Numbered from the stretch's first letter, positions 25,200 through 34,399 are shown. The stretch: 64,000 bases of DNA from an uncultured Anaerolineae bacterium (GCA_905479495.1 CAJQMR010000032.1:1-64000), one strand, 5' to 3'. Made by a program: numbers and translations. The notes: generated from the letters alone by a model not told the origin.

Positions 25200-26498
25200 A
25201 TGATGGATGTGACAATGAAATTGAAATTATTTGTGTCGATTGTTTTGTTTTTGCTGATGGTGGCCTGCACCCCAACGGCCGTTTCACCCGAGCCAGAAAT
25301 CGCTAGCCGACCGACTGTGATTGCCACGGCCGTTGCCCAACCCACCGAACCGTCCACGCTGGAACCCAGCCCAACGGCCGTTCTTGCGACGCCAACACCA
25401 GTTCCACCACCGACGGAAACGGCCGTACCGGTCATCCTCGCGCCCCGCTTTGATAAATTTCTCCCCTTTGCCCAAACTGAAGGGGGCAGCAACAGCCTCA
25501 CTGGCCTGGTGCAAGGCGAGAATGGCTGGCAAATTGTGAACATCCCTTACCCATCTGGCCTCGATTCAGAAGAATTAGGCTTCGCCCCCGCCATCACCTC
25601 CGTTGATTCCGATTATGCACCAGCCACCAACCGTGTTTTGGCCTGGACCTACGAAGGCGGCGCAGGACCAGGAAGCATCGCTGTAGGCAAACTGTTATTG
25701 GTCAATGTTGGCACAGGTGAACTGGAAGTGATTCTGTCGGAAAATGTCGTGGCCGCAGGCTGGGCACCCAACGGGTTGGACTTTGCCTACATTCTGGCAA
25801 CTGATGAAACTTATGAACTCCGCTGGCACACGGCCGCTGGGGATGACCGGTTGCTGGCGGTGGATGTGCCTCACTCGCTGCGTATCTCACCAGACGGCCG
25901 TACCGTCGCCTTCACTCGCGAATCACACTACGAGCTGCCCAACGCCATCCCCGGCCTGTACGTGGTAGAAATCGAAACGGGCCTTGAGACGCAGGTTTCC
26001 CCATTGGATCGCGCTGGTTACGGTGGTTCAGGCTTGTTTTGGAAACCACAGTGGACGCCAGACAGCAGCCAACTTTTCCTCTACGCTGCCCAAGATGATG
26101 ATCGTGCGCCAGAAGCGCATCCGGCAGGCTATGTCTGGGCAGCTGTAAACGGCAGCTTTTCTCACTTTTTGCCAGAGTCCGCTTTCCTGAACTTTTTTAC
26201 CGATGAGCCGCTGCGTGATCCGGAAAATTACCGCTGCCTGGACTCGCCGCCGCTATTTGCGGCTAATAAATTGGTTATAGGCATTGGCGAATGCCAACCT
26301 TTTGTCGGAATTCCTGAAACTTCCCAATCGGTCCACTTCACGCTAGACCCACAAACGGGTACAGTTACTCTGTCCGCTGTGCTGCTCACCCCAGACACCG
26401 CCCAACTGCTCACCTGGGACATGCCCAGCGAGTCAGTACTCATTTCAGATGATGGCGAAATTATCAGCGTGGGGATCGAAAGCGTGGAAACTGAATAA
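25200..26498 (+). CDS. Lipoprotein with TolB/WD40-like beta-propeller repeats
   Basis: 432 residues as the longest frame. Met 1, 2 or 6 may be the start; MKLKLF at 25215 gives the cleanest signal peptide. The lipobox is LLMVAC. A Pro/Thr linker leads into a periplasmic domain with propeller-like strands (LRISPDGRTVAFTRES, GLYVVEIETG, WTPDSSQLFLYAAQDDD). These resemble PD40/TolB repeats that often bind peptidoglycan or sugars. It follows the macroglobulin gene by 45 bases, with a REP hairpin between, so the two may form an envelope-related operon. Exact function is unknown. Confidence 0.65.
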   Translation: MMDVTMKLKLFVSIVLFLLMVACTPTAVSPEPEIASRPTVIATAVAQPTEPSTLEPSPTAVLATPTPVPPPTETAVPVILAPRFDKFLPFAQTEGGSNSLTGLVQGENGWQIVNIPYPSGLDSEELGFAPAITSVDSDYAPATNRVLAWTYEGGAGPGSIAVGKLLLVNVGTGELEVILSENVVAAGWAPNGLDFAYILATDETYELRWHTAAGDDRLLAVDVPHSLRISPDGRTVAFTRESHYELPNAIPGLYVVEIETGLETQVSPLDRAGYGGSGLFWKPQWTPDSSQLFLYAAQDDDRAPEAHPAGYVWAAVNGSFSHFLPESAFLNFFTDEPLRDPENYRCLDSPPLFAANKLVIGIGECQPFVGIPETSQSVHFTLDPQTGTVTLSAVLLTPDTAQLLTWDMPSESVLISDDGEIISVGIESVETE

Positions 26499-26515
26499 GA
26501 GAAAACAATGAGGCG

Positions 26516-26701
26516 CTATTTTTTATCCTCCATTTCAAAAATGATATACCACAATGCGCCGCCAAGGACGATGAAGACGTTACAAAAAATGGCACCGCCA
26601 GGAGTTCTCCATTCTGTTTGAATATCAGAAGCTACAAGGAAGAAGTAAACAAATACAATGCCAGCTAAAAGCCAAAAGGCCTGCCTCAAATTCTTGTTCA
26701 C
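26516..26701 (-). CDS. Small two-helix membrane protein
   Basis: 61 residues from the GTG at 26701, with GGGGA about eight bases upstream. A longer frame begins at 26761 inside the TPR gene. Two hydrophobic helices are visible (FWLLAGIVFVYFFLVA and AIFCNVFIVLGGALWYIIF), with a short charged end MEDKK. It follows the TPR gene on the same strand and is probably co-transcribed. No family is recognised. Confidence 0.5.
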   Translation of the reverse strand: MNKNLRQAFWLLAGIVFVYFFLVASDIQTEWRTPGGAIFCNVFIVLGGALWYIIFEMEDKK

Positions 26702-26724
26702 AGAATTTATCCCCGTGGAACTGG

Positions 26725-27216
26725 TCAATTCATTTTGGCCAGCAGCGCTGTGAGTGCCCAATGGGCGGGCAGGTAAAATGGTTCTTCGACCAGGGCTTGC
26801 TCAAAATGCTGCTTGGCCGTCTCGTATTGGCCTAGATTTTGGTATGCCCGTCCTAGGTTCATATACGGAAACTGGCGCGTTTCGTAGCGCGGGGCGGTGG
26901 TGGCTTTTTCCAGCCAGGGGATCGCTTCTTCCCACTTGTTCTGGTCAATTAAGTAGGCACCGATGTCGTTGTAAGGATTGCCGTAGGTGGGATCAATCTC
27001 AATTGCTTTTTGGCACATGGCAATGGCTTCGCCAATGCGATCCATCAGGCTGTAGGTCCAACCGAGGAAGGTGTATGCTTCGGCCGTGGGGAAAGTGGCA
27101 ATAGAGCGCTTGTACAGCTCGATGGCCTCCCCCAGTTCCCCGTCCATCTGGCGACGGTATGCCTGGTCAAATAAAACCATTGCTTTTTCGCGGGTGATTT
27201 CTTCGTCACTGGCCAT
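26725..27216 (-). CDS. TPR-repeat protein
   Basis: 163 residues of tetratricopeptide repeats. Units with the W/LG-Y-A-P pattern are visible, for example AEAYTFLGWTYSLMDRIGEAIAMCQKAIEIDPTYGNPYNDIGAYLIDQNKWEEAIPWLEKA split over two repeats, then YMNLGRAYQNLGQYETAKQHFEQAL. There is no signal peptide, so it is cytosolic, and likely a protein-protein scaffold. The ATG at 27216 lies six bases after a TATACT box, suggesting a leaderless transcript. Confidence 0.8.
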   Translation of the reverse strand: MASDEEITREKAMVLFDQAYRRQMDGELGEAIELYKRSIATFPTAEAYTFLGWTYSLMDRIGEAIAMCQKAIEIDPTYGNPYNDIGAYLIDQNKWEEAIPWLEKATTAPRYETRQFPYMNLGRAYQNLGQYETAKQHFEQALVEEPFYLPAHWALTALLAKMN

Positions 27217-27228
27217 GAGGGAAGTATA
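27217..27228 (-). promoter_or_regulatory. Leaderless-type -10 box of the TPR gene
   Basis: TATACT (27228-27223, minus strand) ends six bases before the ATG, which places the transcription start at or next to the start codon. Confidence 0.45.
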
Positions 27229-27265
27229 ACACGGCTCGTTTTGGGAGAGAATTATCCAATTACCG

Positions 27266-27299
27266 AATTACTCAATTACAACAGCGCAATTGAGTAATT
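27266..27299 (-). terminator. Hairpin downstream of the HAD gene
   Basis: Perfect 12-bp AT-rich stem AATTACTCAATT / AATTGAGTAATT with a 10-base loop, starting just after the HAD stop codon. It has no clear U-run, so it may instead be one of the dispersed short repeats. Confidence 0.4.
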
Positions 27300-27305
27300 G
27301 AGTAA

Positions 27306-28046
27306 TTACCAGTTTGCCAGCAGCGGGAGCAGCTCCGTCAGGCTGCCAATTTCCCCATCGGGCTGGACGCCGTCGGGCCGGGCAAAGCGCTGGCTGGAAG
27401 GGAAGTAAATGGTACGCAGCCCGGCGGCACGGCCACCAACCATGTCGCTGGCTGGATCATCGCCCACGTAAACGGCCGTTTCCGCCCCCATCCCCAACTC
27501 TGCCAACACATGTAAAAACGGGTCTGCATTCGGCTTCCATTTATTCACGTCGGCTGAAAACACCGTCGCATCGAAATGGTCCAGCAGGCCAAAACGGGCC
27601 ATATCTGCCCGATGCATCTCGCCGGGAAACATCGTATTAGAGACCAATCCCACTTTGTACCCGGCAGCTTTTACGGCCGTTACCGCCGCTAACGCCCCAT
27701 CAATCAGCCACGCCTGCCCCTGAATGGCCGAGCCGTACGCCTGGGCTGCCGCTCGCAAATCTCCGTTGGCCAAGCCATTCACCCCCAAATCCGCCAGCGA
27801 TTCAGCGAGAAGCGTATGAACCTGCAAGTTTGCCTCTTTACACGTGGCTGCCTGCCACATGCGCGGTAACTGGGTAAAGCCCACCTGCCGAAACGTTTCA
27901 AAAGGAGGCAGCGTACGGCCGTTTTGGGACAACACATCATATGCCGCAGCAAAGCCGGGCGTTTCCAGCTCCGGCCAATGTTCATACTCGCCAGCATACT
28001 CAATCAACGTACCACCTAAATCAAAAAGCACGGTTTCAACTGCCAA
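27306..28046 (-). CDS. HAD-superfamily hydrolase
   Basis: 246 residues. Motif I is FDLGGTLIE near residue 8, motif II is VSNTM, the motif III lysine is in VNKWKPNADPF, and motif IV is VGDDPASDM. The cap domain is helical (subfamily I). The Asp two positions after the nucleophile, which acts as acid/base in phosphatases, is Gly here (D-L-G rather than D-x-D), as in a number of HAD enzymes. The start is a TTG (28046-28044), chosen because GGGAGGT lies six bases upstream. The substrate is unknown; probably a small phosphorylated metabolite. Confidence 0.8.
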   Translation of the reverse strand: MAVETVLFDLGGTLIEYAGEYEHWPELETPGFAAAYDVLSQNGRTLPPFETFRQVGFTQLPRMWQAATCKEANLQVHTLLAESLADLGVNGLANGDLRAAAQAYGSAIQGQAWLIDGALAAVTAVKAAGYKVGLVSNTMFPGEMHRADMARFGLLDHFDATVFSADVNKWKPNADPFLHVLAELGMGAETAVYVGDDPASDMVGGRAAGLRTIYFPSSQRFARPDGVQPDGEIGSLTELLPLLANW

Positions 28047-28140
28047 AAGATACCTCCCAATGAATCAACAAAGACATTTTCACTAGAATATGTACCACAA
28101 AGGGTAGCCAGGGCACAATTTTGCACAGTACTCAAATCAT

Positions 28141-28181
28141 TTTCATTTGAAAATATCTTAAATGAAAGTATAATTCTATGT
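28141..28181 (+). promoter_or_regulatory. MarR promoter with overlapping inverted-repeat operator
   Basis: -35 TTGAAA (28147-28152), a 16-base spacer, -10 TATAAT (28169-28174), and the ATG seven bases later (leaderless). The arms TTTCATTT (28141-28148) and AAATGAAA (28160-28167) form an 8-bp inverted repeat across the promoter, placed for autorepression by the encoded MarR protein. Confidence 0.6.
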
Positions 28182-28604
28182 ATGGAAAAAGAGATTTTCA
28201 CCACCCTGCGAGAAATTATTGTGTTGCTGATTGGTGAGATGATGGCGGTGTTACGGCCGTTTCACCTGACCCCAGAACAATTTGACACCCTGCTGCTGTT
28301 GCAGCCAGATAAAGGCTGGCGCATGGGCGACTTAAGCAATCGCCTGCTGTGCGACAACAGCAAAATGACCCGCATTGTGGATTATCTGGCAGAAAATGGT
28401 TGGGCCGAGCGCCAGCCTGACCCCAATGATCGGCGTGCCCAACAAGTTTTCCTGACCACCACAGGAGCAGCCCAGCGTGATGCGGCCCAGGTAGCCCATC
28501 TGGCCGCGCTGCAAGCCAGCCTCTCCGACCTAGATACAATACAGCAAATGCAACTTCTCGAACGGCTGTCACAATGGCGATCCCAATTCGGTACGGCTGG
28601 GTGA
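28182..28604 (+). CDS. MarR-family transcriptional regulator
   Basis: 140 residues with the MarR winged-helix layout. A dimerisation helix at the N-terminus is followed by FHLTPEQFDTLLLLQ, the recognition helix region LCDNSKMTRIVDYLAENGWAER, the wing D-R-R (DPNDRRAQQVFLT) and a C-terminal dimer helix. Such dimers bind inverted repeats and release DNA on binding small phenolic or oxidant ligands. The start is fixed by the -10 box seven bases upstream. The GH13 gene follows at 62 bases and may be co-transcribed. Confidence 0.85.
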   Translation: MEKEIFTTLREIIVLLIGEMMAVLRPFHLTPEQFDTLLLLQPDKGWRMGDLSNRLLCDNSKMTRIVDYLAENGWAERQPDPNDRRAQQVFLTTTGAAQRDAAQVAHLAALQASLSDLDTIQQMQLLERLSQWRSQFGTAG

Positions 28605-28666
28605 AAACTACAGATTCTTCTCTGTGCCGTTCAGTGTCCCACTTTAAAAAAGGAATTTAACGACAA

Positions 28667-30544
28667 ATGGCTGAATTAGAAAACGTATTCGACGAACAGG
28701 ATGAAGCAATTGCCACCGCACCGGGCGATATCCCTCTGCCGATGGTGCAAAAACGCATTGCCGCTCAGGCCAACCAATTTCGCCACGACAATACGATACG
28801 GCCGTTTGCTCCCCAACCCCACGAACCCGTCGAAGTATGGGCCACCAGTGGCGTGGCGATGCCCTTGGATCGGGCTGAAGTGTGGTTTACTACGGACGGC
28901 CGTTTGCCCGATGCCACCTCACAAAAAATGCCCATGCGCGTGGAAATCGTTGATTGGCAGGCCAGTGCAGGCTATCTGAACCAATGGCACGCCATTTTAC
29001 CAGGGCAGGTGGGCGGAACGGCCGTACGCTACAGCATTGTGGGCTGGCAACCGGGGCGGGCTGCCGAGGCCCCGCCGGACGTCTATGCGCACGATGGACA
29101 GGGCTTCTGGTATCCGGTGGATGATGAGACAGGCATCCGCACCTTTGCTTACTATGTTGAACCAGATGCACCCATCGGTCCAGATTGGATGCACGAGGCA
29201 GTGATTTACCAGGTTTTTTTAGATCGCTATCATCCGGGAACGGTGAACGGCCGTTTCTCGCCCGACATCGACCAAAACGACCACCATGCCCGGCACGGGG
29301 GCACCCTACGCGGCGTCACTCAGTCACTGCCCTACCTGGCAGAGCTGGGCATCAACTGCCTCTGGCTCTCGCCGTTGGGACTAGCCGACAGTTACCATCG
29401 CTACGACACCAAAGATTTGTTTGCCATCGATCCGGCACTGGGCAGTGAGGCCGATTTGCACGAGCTGGTTGAGCAAGCCCACGCCCGAGGCATTCGCGTG
29501 ATTCTAGATTTTGTGCCCAGCCACTGCTCCTGGCAGCATCCCGCCTTTCTGGCTGCCCAAGCGGACCCCGACGCTGAGACTGCCTCCTGGTTTGTCTTTT
29601 ACGAACGGCCAGATAAGTATCGCTGCTTTTTAGGCCTGGCGAAGCTGCTGCCTTCGTTTGACACCAACGACCCGGCCGTGCGGCAGCACATTTGCGATGC
29701 GGCCGTTTATTGGCTGCGTGAATTTAAGCTGGACGGCTTTCGGCTGGACCATGCCATCGGGCACGGCATGGATTTCTGGGTGCAGTTCCGCCAGGCGATA
29801 CAGGCGGCCAACCCAGAGGCAGTAACAATCGGCGAGGTAACCGATTCGCCCGACGCGCTGCGCCGCTACCGGGGGCGACTGAGCCACGTCCTTGATTTCC
29901 CCCTGGCAACGGCGTTCCGCTATGCCTTTGCTCTTGATTTGTGGAACGTGGCCCAGCTGGACATGTTTTTGCAGAGCTACGAGGCCTACATGGCCACGGG
30001 CGCGGCGCGGGCCAGCTTTTTAGACAATCATGACATGAACCGCTTCCTCTTCATGGCCGGTGGCAACGTGAACCGGCTGAAGCTGGCAGCACTGTGCCAG
30101 TTCACCCTGGCCCCTACGCCAGTGATTTATTACGGCACGGAAGTGGGTCTGTCGCAGACGGTGAATAAGAATCAGTCCAGCTTTGGCGGCGACCATCACG
30201 TGCGAGCCGATATGCCCTGGCAGCCGGAGGAATGGAACCAGGAATTGCTCGCCTTTTATCGACAGTTGGTTCATTTACGGCGCACACTGCCAGCCTTGCA
30301 ATACGGCACGCGCACGCGGCTGCATGTGGGTACAACGACGCAGACGTATGCGTATGCGCGGGTGTTGACTGGTAGGGAAACGGCCGTAACTCTCTTCAAC
30401 CTCAGCGACACAAGCCAAATAATCCCGTTAACGAATGCCACTGCTTACAATTGCTTACTTTCTACGGGTGAGATGCCGGAGTTTGTGGGGGATGGGGTGA
30501 AGGTGGGGGCGGGAACGGCCGTACTAATTGTGAATCGTAAATAG
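28667..30544 (+). CDS. GH13 alpha-amylase-family glycoside hydrolase
   Basis: 625 residues. An N-terminal beta domain (about 45-160, with VWFTTDGRLPD and VRYSIVGWQPG) of the kind seen in neopullulanase and cyclomaltodextrinase precedes the barrel. GH13 motifs: nucleophile D361 in DGFRLDHA, acid/base E390 in TIGEV, and transition-state Asp 456 in LDNHDMNR. A C-terminal beta domain is present. There is no signal peptide, so it probably acts in the cytosol on maltodextrins or glycogen-derived oligosaccharides. No sugar transporter is adjacent. Confidence 0.85.
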   Translation: MAELENVFDEQDEAIATAPGDIPLPMVQKRIAAQANQFRHDNTIRPFAPQPHEPVEVWATSGVAMPLDRAEVWFTTDGRLPDATSQKMPMRVEIVDWQASAGYLNQWHAILPGQVGGTAVRYSIVGWQPGRAAEAPPDVYAHDGQGFWYPVDDETGIRTFAYYVEPDAPIGPDWMHEAVIYQVFLDRYHPGTVNGRFSPDIDQNDHHARHGGTLRGVTQSLPYLAELGINCLWLSPLGLADSYHRYDTKDLFAIDPALGSEADLHELVEQAHARGIRVILDFVPSHCSWQHPAFLAAQADPDAETASWFVFYERPDKYRCFLGLAKLLPSFDTNDPAVRQHICDAAVYWLREFKLDGFRLDHAIGHGMDFWVQFRQAIQAANPEAVTIGEVTDSPDALRRYRGRLSHVLDFPLATAFRYAFALDLWNVAQLDMFLQSYEAYMATGAARASFLDNHDMNRFLFMAGGNVNRLKLAALCQFTLAPTPVIYYGTEVGLSQTVNKNQSSFGGDHHVRADMPWQPEEWNQELLAFYRQLVHLRRTLPALQYGTRTRLHVGTTTQTYAYARVLTGRETAVTLFNLSDTSQIIPLTNATAYNCLLSTGEMPEFVGDGVKVGAGTAVLIVNRK

Positions 30545-30603
30545 TTAATTGTGAATGATGAGTGGCGAACGGCCGTTCCTTTTCCTCATCTCCCTCCCCC
30601 AGC

Positions 30604-30616
30604 TATAATCCCCTTC
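30604..30616 (+). promoter_or_regulatory. Leaderless-type -10 box of the thioesterase gene
   Basis: A perfect TATAAT at 30604-30609 lies seven bases before the ATG at 30617. Confidence 0.55.
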
Positions 30617-31078
30617 ATGCATATCAAACAACCCAACTCTGATTACTGTTTTGTCTGCGGGCGTAAGAACCCGCGTGGCTTGTATGTGACCTTTTACGAC
30701 AACGGCCGTAACGAAGTCCAGGCCACCCACACCATCTCGGAAGATTACCAAGGCTACCCCGGCGTGGTGCATGGTGGCATCGTGGCGGCGCTGTTGGATG
30801 AAGTCGTGGCGCGCGTCTCCATGATTGGCGATCCGCATCATTTTATGATGTCGGTAAAGCTTGAAGTGAAATACCGCCATCCCGTACCGACGGAAACGGA
30901 GCTAACGGCCGTTGGCCGCATCGTTAAATTGCGTGGGCGACTGGGCAAAGCCGTGGGTGAAATTCGCTTGCCAGACGGCACTGTGGCGGCCGAGGCGGAA
31001 ATGACTCTGGCCGATGTGCCAGCCGTACTGCTGGCTGATGCCAACCTGGAAGCACTTGGCTGGCGTGTAGATACCTGA
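30617..31078 (+). CDS. PaaI-type hotdog-fold thioesterase
   Basis: 153 residues. The ATG at 30617 is chosen over an upstream frame because a TATAAT lies just before it. The hotdog core is visible: GYPGVVHGGIVAALLDEVVAR has the HGG helix that carries the catalytic residues of the PaaI group, followed by VKYRHPVPTETELTAVGRI. An N-terminal C-F-V-C-G-R-K-N-P motif is typical of a subgroup of these proteins. It likely cleaves an acyl-CoA; the substrate is unknown. Confidence 0.8.
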   Translation: MHIKQPNSDYCFVCGRKNPRGLYVTFYDNGRNEVQATHTISEDYQGYPGVVHGGIVAALLDEVVARVSMIGDPHHFMMSVKLEVKYRHPVPTETELTAVGRIVKLRGRLGKAVGEIRLPDGTVAAEAEMTLADVPAVLLADANLEALGWRVDT

Positions 31079-31217
31079 ACCAACTTTGTCGGAAAGACTC
31101 CTTGTAAGACAAAACAGGTTGACTAAGGTGGATTCCTGCGAGTGGTAGCCGTCTAATTCAGTACTAATTACCCTGGTAACTTAACACAATTTATACGGCA
31201 TCCTTCCTTGTTTATCT

Positions 31218-31231
31218 TAAAATGAATTGTC
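31218..31231 (+). promoter_or_regulatory. -10 box of the histidine kinase gene
   Basis: TAAAAT (31218-31223) lies eight bases before the ATG at 31232. Confidence 0.35.
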
Positions 31232-32653
31232 ATGACGCAAACATCTGCTTATTCAAACGAATTACGCGCCGATACAGCTACAATCATGATTCCCTTGATT
31301 GCAATCGTCACGGCGATGGCTACCCTGTTATGGGCGCTAGCGTTTGAATCATTCGCCTTAAGCTGGCATTTGTGGCTGGGGGTGGTTTTGGCCATAGCAG
31401 CTGGCGTCATTGGACGTTATTATCTTAAACAAGGCCAGCAAGCTCTAGGAACGGTAATTTTTACGGCCGTTCACCTCCTCATCTTTTTCCTCATCATCTT
31501 AAAAAACTGGTCTCCTGGCAGCATGGTTCCCTATTTATTTGCCATTCTCATTATTGCCAGCAGCATGTTTACCCAGCCAGATTACGGCTTTATTACCTGG
31601 GGTGTGTCTAGCATCTTAACTGCACTTGGCATCAGCCAGCACATCAATGAGTCCATGAGCCTGGCGCAAAATATTGCTGGCCCCGTCGTTGTAAATTTGT
31701 TTGTAGCTGCGGCGGCTTACTTTTCAGCGCTGGAGTGGCAGGTGGCAGTGGAATCTGTTAGCCAGCTACATATCAAGGCCCAGCACCGGCGAGACGAGTT
31801 ATTTACCATTCAAGAAGAACTGCACCTAACCAACGCCAAGTTGATGAATGTGAATGAAGCGCTGGAAAAGGCCCGGCAAACGGCCGTTGCCGAACGCGAT
31901 CTGCGCACCCGCTTTATGAACCAGGTAAGCCACGAACTGCGCACCCCCATCAACACCATCGTAAACTTTGCCCATATTTTGAGCCAGGGCGAATTAGGCC
32001 AGGTCACTGAACGGCAAATTGATTACCTGACCCGCATCGAAAAATCTGGCTGGCACTCCATGAGCGTCTTGAACGATTTGCTGGATCTGGCCCAAATGAA
32101 TGCTGGCGAATTCAAACTCAAGCGACAACGTGTTGATCTAGAGGCCGTGTGCGAAGAAGCCATGACCAGCGTGCGCAGCCTGCTGGAGAATGACGACGTT
32201 GACCTCATTCGCGACTATCCTGAGGTCTGGCCGCAGGTACTGGTCGATCCTAAACGGTTCCAGCAAGCGCTGCTTAATTTGTTGAGCAACGCCGCCAAAT
32301 ACACGGACAAGGGATTTATCACCCTGCGCGTGCGGACCCATCAACACACCGCCACCTTTGCCGTGGAAGATACCGGCATTGGCATCCCCGAAGAACATTA
32401 CGAAACCGTCTTTCAGGAATTTCGCCAGTTGGATGAAACCATTGCCCGCAGGCGCATCGGTACGGGACTGGGACTACCCATCAGCCGCCATCTTATTGAG
32501 CGGCATGGAGGCACGCTCACCCTGCACAGCACCGTCGGGCAGGGCAGTACCTTTACCATCACTTTGCCGCTGGCGGATAACGAAGAAACGGAGGAAAAGA
32601 TTTCTCCCAAACTCGTAAATGTACAGACCATTGCCCCAGAAGAATCCATTTGA
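31232..32653 (+). CDS. Membrane sensor histidine kinase
   Basis: 473 residues. About six N-terminal membrane helices (residues 18-175) without a large external loop suggest sensing in or near the membrane. A short coiled coil (HIKAQHRRDELFTIQEELHLTNAKL) leads to the HisKA domain with phospho-acceptor H234 in VSHELRTP. The ATPase domain has the N box LLSNAAKYTDKG, the G1 box VEDTGIGIP and the G2 box GTGLGLPISR. The cognate receiver is encoded 12 bases downstream. The signal is unknown. Confidence 0.9.
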   Translation: MTQTSAYSNELRADTATIMIPLIAIVTAMATLLWALAFESFALSWHLWLGVVLAIAAGVIGRYYLKQGQQALGTVIFTAVHLLIFFLIILKNWSPGSMVPYLFAILIIASSMFTQPDYGFITWGVSSILTALGISQHINESMSLAQNIAGPVVVNLFVAAAAYFSALEWQVAVESVSQLHIKAQHRRDELFTIQEELHLTNAKLMNVNEALEKARQTAVAERDLRTRFMNQVSHELRTPINTIVNFAHILSQGELGQVTERQIDYLTRIEKSGWHSMSVLNDLLDLAQMNAGEFKLKRQRVDLEAVCEEAMTSVRSLLENDDVDLIRDYPEVWPQVLVDPKRFQQALLNLLSNAAKYTDKGFITLRVRTHQHTATFAVEDTGIGIPEEHYETVFQEFRQLDETIARRRIGTGLGLPISRHLIERHGGTLTLHSTVGQGSTFTITLPLADNEETEEKISPKLVNVQTIAPEESI

Positions 32654-32665
32654 TACACTCTCTTC
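32654..32665 (+). promoter_or_regulatory. Possible internal -10 box before the response regulator
   Basis: TACACT (32654-32659) sits six bases before the ATG at 32666, directly after the kinase stop codon. Confidence 0.3.
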
Positions 32666-33076
32666 ATGTCAATACCATTAGCCACCGCTACCATCATACT
32701 CGTTGAAGATGACCAAAACGCCCAGCTTGTGGCCCTGGATTTGTTACGCATGGGCGGGGCCAACCGCTGTTATTCACGCCGCAGTGTGGATTCAGCTATT
32801 TTCTTCGCCGAAAAGCTGCCCCAAGTCGATCTCTTTTTGGTAGACATCAACATGCCTCAAAAAAGCGGCTTCGATCTGTTGGAAGAAGTTCGCCAGCATG
32901 AGAAATTAAAAAGTGCCCTGGTTGTAGCCGTCACGGCAGGCACACTAGAACATGACACCTCGACCATCCATGCGTTTGGCTTTGATGGGCTTATCAGCAA
33001 GCCTCTACGCGCTACCGAATTTGCCAATCAGATTCAGCGCATTCTGGATGGTGAGCGCATCTGGGAAGCGCGCTAG
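32666..33076 (+). CDS. Single-domain response regulator
   Basis: 136 residues forming a receiver domain only. The acidic pocket is EDD near residue 15, the phospho-acceptor is D60 in LVDINMPQKSG, the switch Thr is in AVTAG, and K112 is in ISKPL. There is no DNA-binding output, so it acts through protein contacts or phosphotransfer. It lies 12 bases after the kinase gene and is presumably its partner. Confidence 0.9.
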   Translation: MSIPLATATIILVEDDQNAQLVALDLLRMGGANRCYSRRSVDSAIFFAEKLPQVDLFLVDINMPQKSGFDLLEEVRQHEKLKSALVVAVTAGTLEHDTSTIHAFGFDGLISKPLRATEFANQIQRILDGERIWEAR

Positions 33077-33102
33077 CAATCTATTTCCTAATTGGAGTTC
33101 AA

Positions 33103-33543
33103 GTGAATCAGGTTGTCTCCCTAAATCATTCGCGACAATTCCGGCGATTGCCGTTGGTTATTCTGCTGCTGCTTTTGCTGTTGCTGACTGCCTGTTTTGG
33201 CGGTGGTGATGAGGCCCCCCAGGATACGGCCGTTTCCGATCAGGCCGCCATTAGTCCAACAGGCACTATGGTTTGCAGCCCCGACTGCCTGAACCAGGGT
33301 CAATGCGGCACAACGGCTGACGGCCGTACCGTCATCTTAGCCCACAGCACCCAACCCGCCACCCGTGACCACGATGTCATCCTGGCCAACGACCGCCCCA
33401 TGAATATTTTAACGCAAGAGCAACGCACCGTGCTGGATGCCGCTGGCACCCCTTTCACGCTGAACTTCTTTCTGGTGCAGCCAACAGAAGGCGGCCCAAA
33501 CAGCTGGGTTGCTGGCAGTTGTGTGAGTCAAACAACACAGTAG
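33103..33543 (+). CDS. Small lipoprotein of unknown function
   Basis: 146 residues from a GTG start. A signal with nine leucines in a row-like core ends in the lipobox LLTAC. The mature part contains four Cys (MVCSPDCLNQGQCG and SWVAGSCV), which may form disulfides. It follows the response regulator by 26 bases and precedes xdhC by 12 bases. It is not recognised. Confidence 0.6.
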   Translation: MNQVVSLNHSRQFRRLPLVILLLLLLLLTACFGGGDEAPQDTAVSDQAAISPTGTMVCSPDCLNQGQCGTTADGRTVILAHSTQPATRDHDVILANDRPMNILTQEQRTVLDAAGTPFTLNFFLVQPTEGGPNSWVAGSCVSQTTQ

Positions 33544-33555
33544 TAACCCATCGCC

Positions 33556-34356
33556 ATGAGTGATAATAATCTGCGCATCTTAACTGAACTTTTGGCCGCC
33601 CAACAGTCTGGCGCACCTGTTGTTTTAGCCACTATCATCAAGGCTCGTGGCTCAGTGCCGCGCCACAGCGGCAGCAAAATGCTAGTGTTTGGCGACGGCC
33701 GTATCTCCGGCAGCGTCGGTGGTGGTGAGATGGAGTCACGGGTGGTGAAAGAGGCGCTGCTGGCTTTGCAAGACGGCCGTACCCGTGTGCTGCCCTATTC
33801 CCTGGTGGAACCCAATCGCGGCGACCCTGGTGTTTGCGGTGGCGAGGTGGAAATTTATTTGGAACCGTATGCACCCCCGGCCACCTTGTTTGTCATTGGC
33901 TGTGGTCATGTGGGGCAAGCCGTAGCCGAACTGGGCCACTTCCTGGGGTACCGCATCGTCGTCACTGACGACCGAGACGCACTGGCCACACCCGAAGTTA
34001 TCCCCAACGCCGATCTGCACCTGCCCGGCAGCTTTGCCGATGCCCTGGCGCAAAATCCCATCACGGCCAACACCTACATCGTCATGGTCACCCGCAACGT
34101 GCTGGTCGATCGCGACATTGTGCCGCTTCTTATCCACTCCCCTGCCCGCTATATTGGTATGATGGGCAGCGACCGCCGCTGGGCCGAAACCAAGCGACTG
34201 CTCATCGAGGACGGTCTGAGCAGCGAAGACCTGGCCCGCATCCAGGCACCCATTGGCTTAGAAATTGAAGCCGAAACGCCCGAAGAGATCGCCGTCAGCA
34301 TTATGGCCGAGATCATCAAGCTGCGTCGTACGCAGCCGCTGCGCCGCACATCTTAA
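33556..34356 (+). CDS. xdhC: XdhC/CoxF-family molybdenum hydroxylase maturation factor
   Basis: 266 residues. The N-terminal XdhC_CoxI domain (ATIIKARGSVPRHSGSKMLVF, then GSVGGGEMES, and later GVCGGEVEIYLEP) is joined to a Rossmann-like C-terminal domain (LFVIGCGHVGQAVAELG, then GMMGSDRRW). The family inserts sulfurated molybdenum cofactor into xanthine-dehydrogenase-like enzymes. It stands first in the hydroxylase cluster and 55 bases before the FAD/FeS subunit, consistent with that job. Confidence 0.9.
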   Translation: MSDNNLRILTELLAAQQSGAPVVLATIIKARGSVPRHSGSKMLVFGDGRISGSVGGGEMESRVVKEALLALQDGRTRVLPYSLVEPNRGDPGVCGGEVEIYLEPYAPPATLFVIGCGHVGQAVAELGHFLGYRIVVTDDRDALATPEVIPNADLHLPGSFADALAQNPITANTYIVMVTRNVLVDRDIVPLLIHSPARYIGMMGSDRRWAETKRLLIEDGLSSEDLARIQAPIGLEIEAETPEEIAVSIMAEIIKLRRTQPLRRTS

Positions 34357-34399
34357 ACCAAGTGACGTTGCTCACTTGTCAACCATCCAGGGCCAACTT

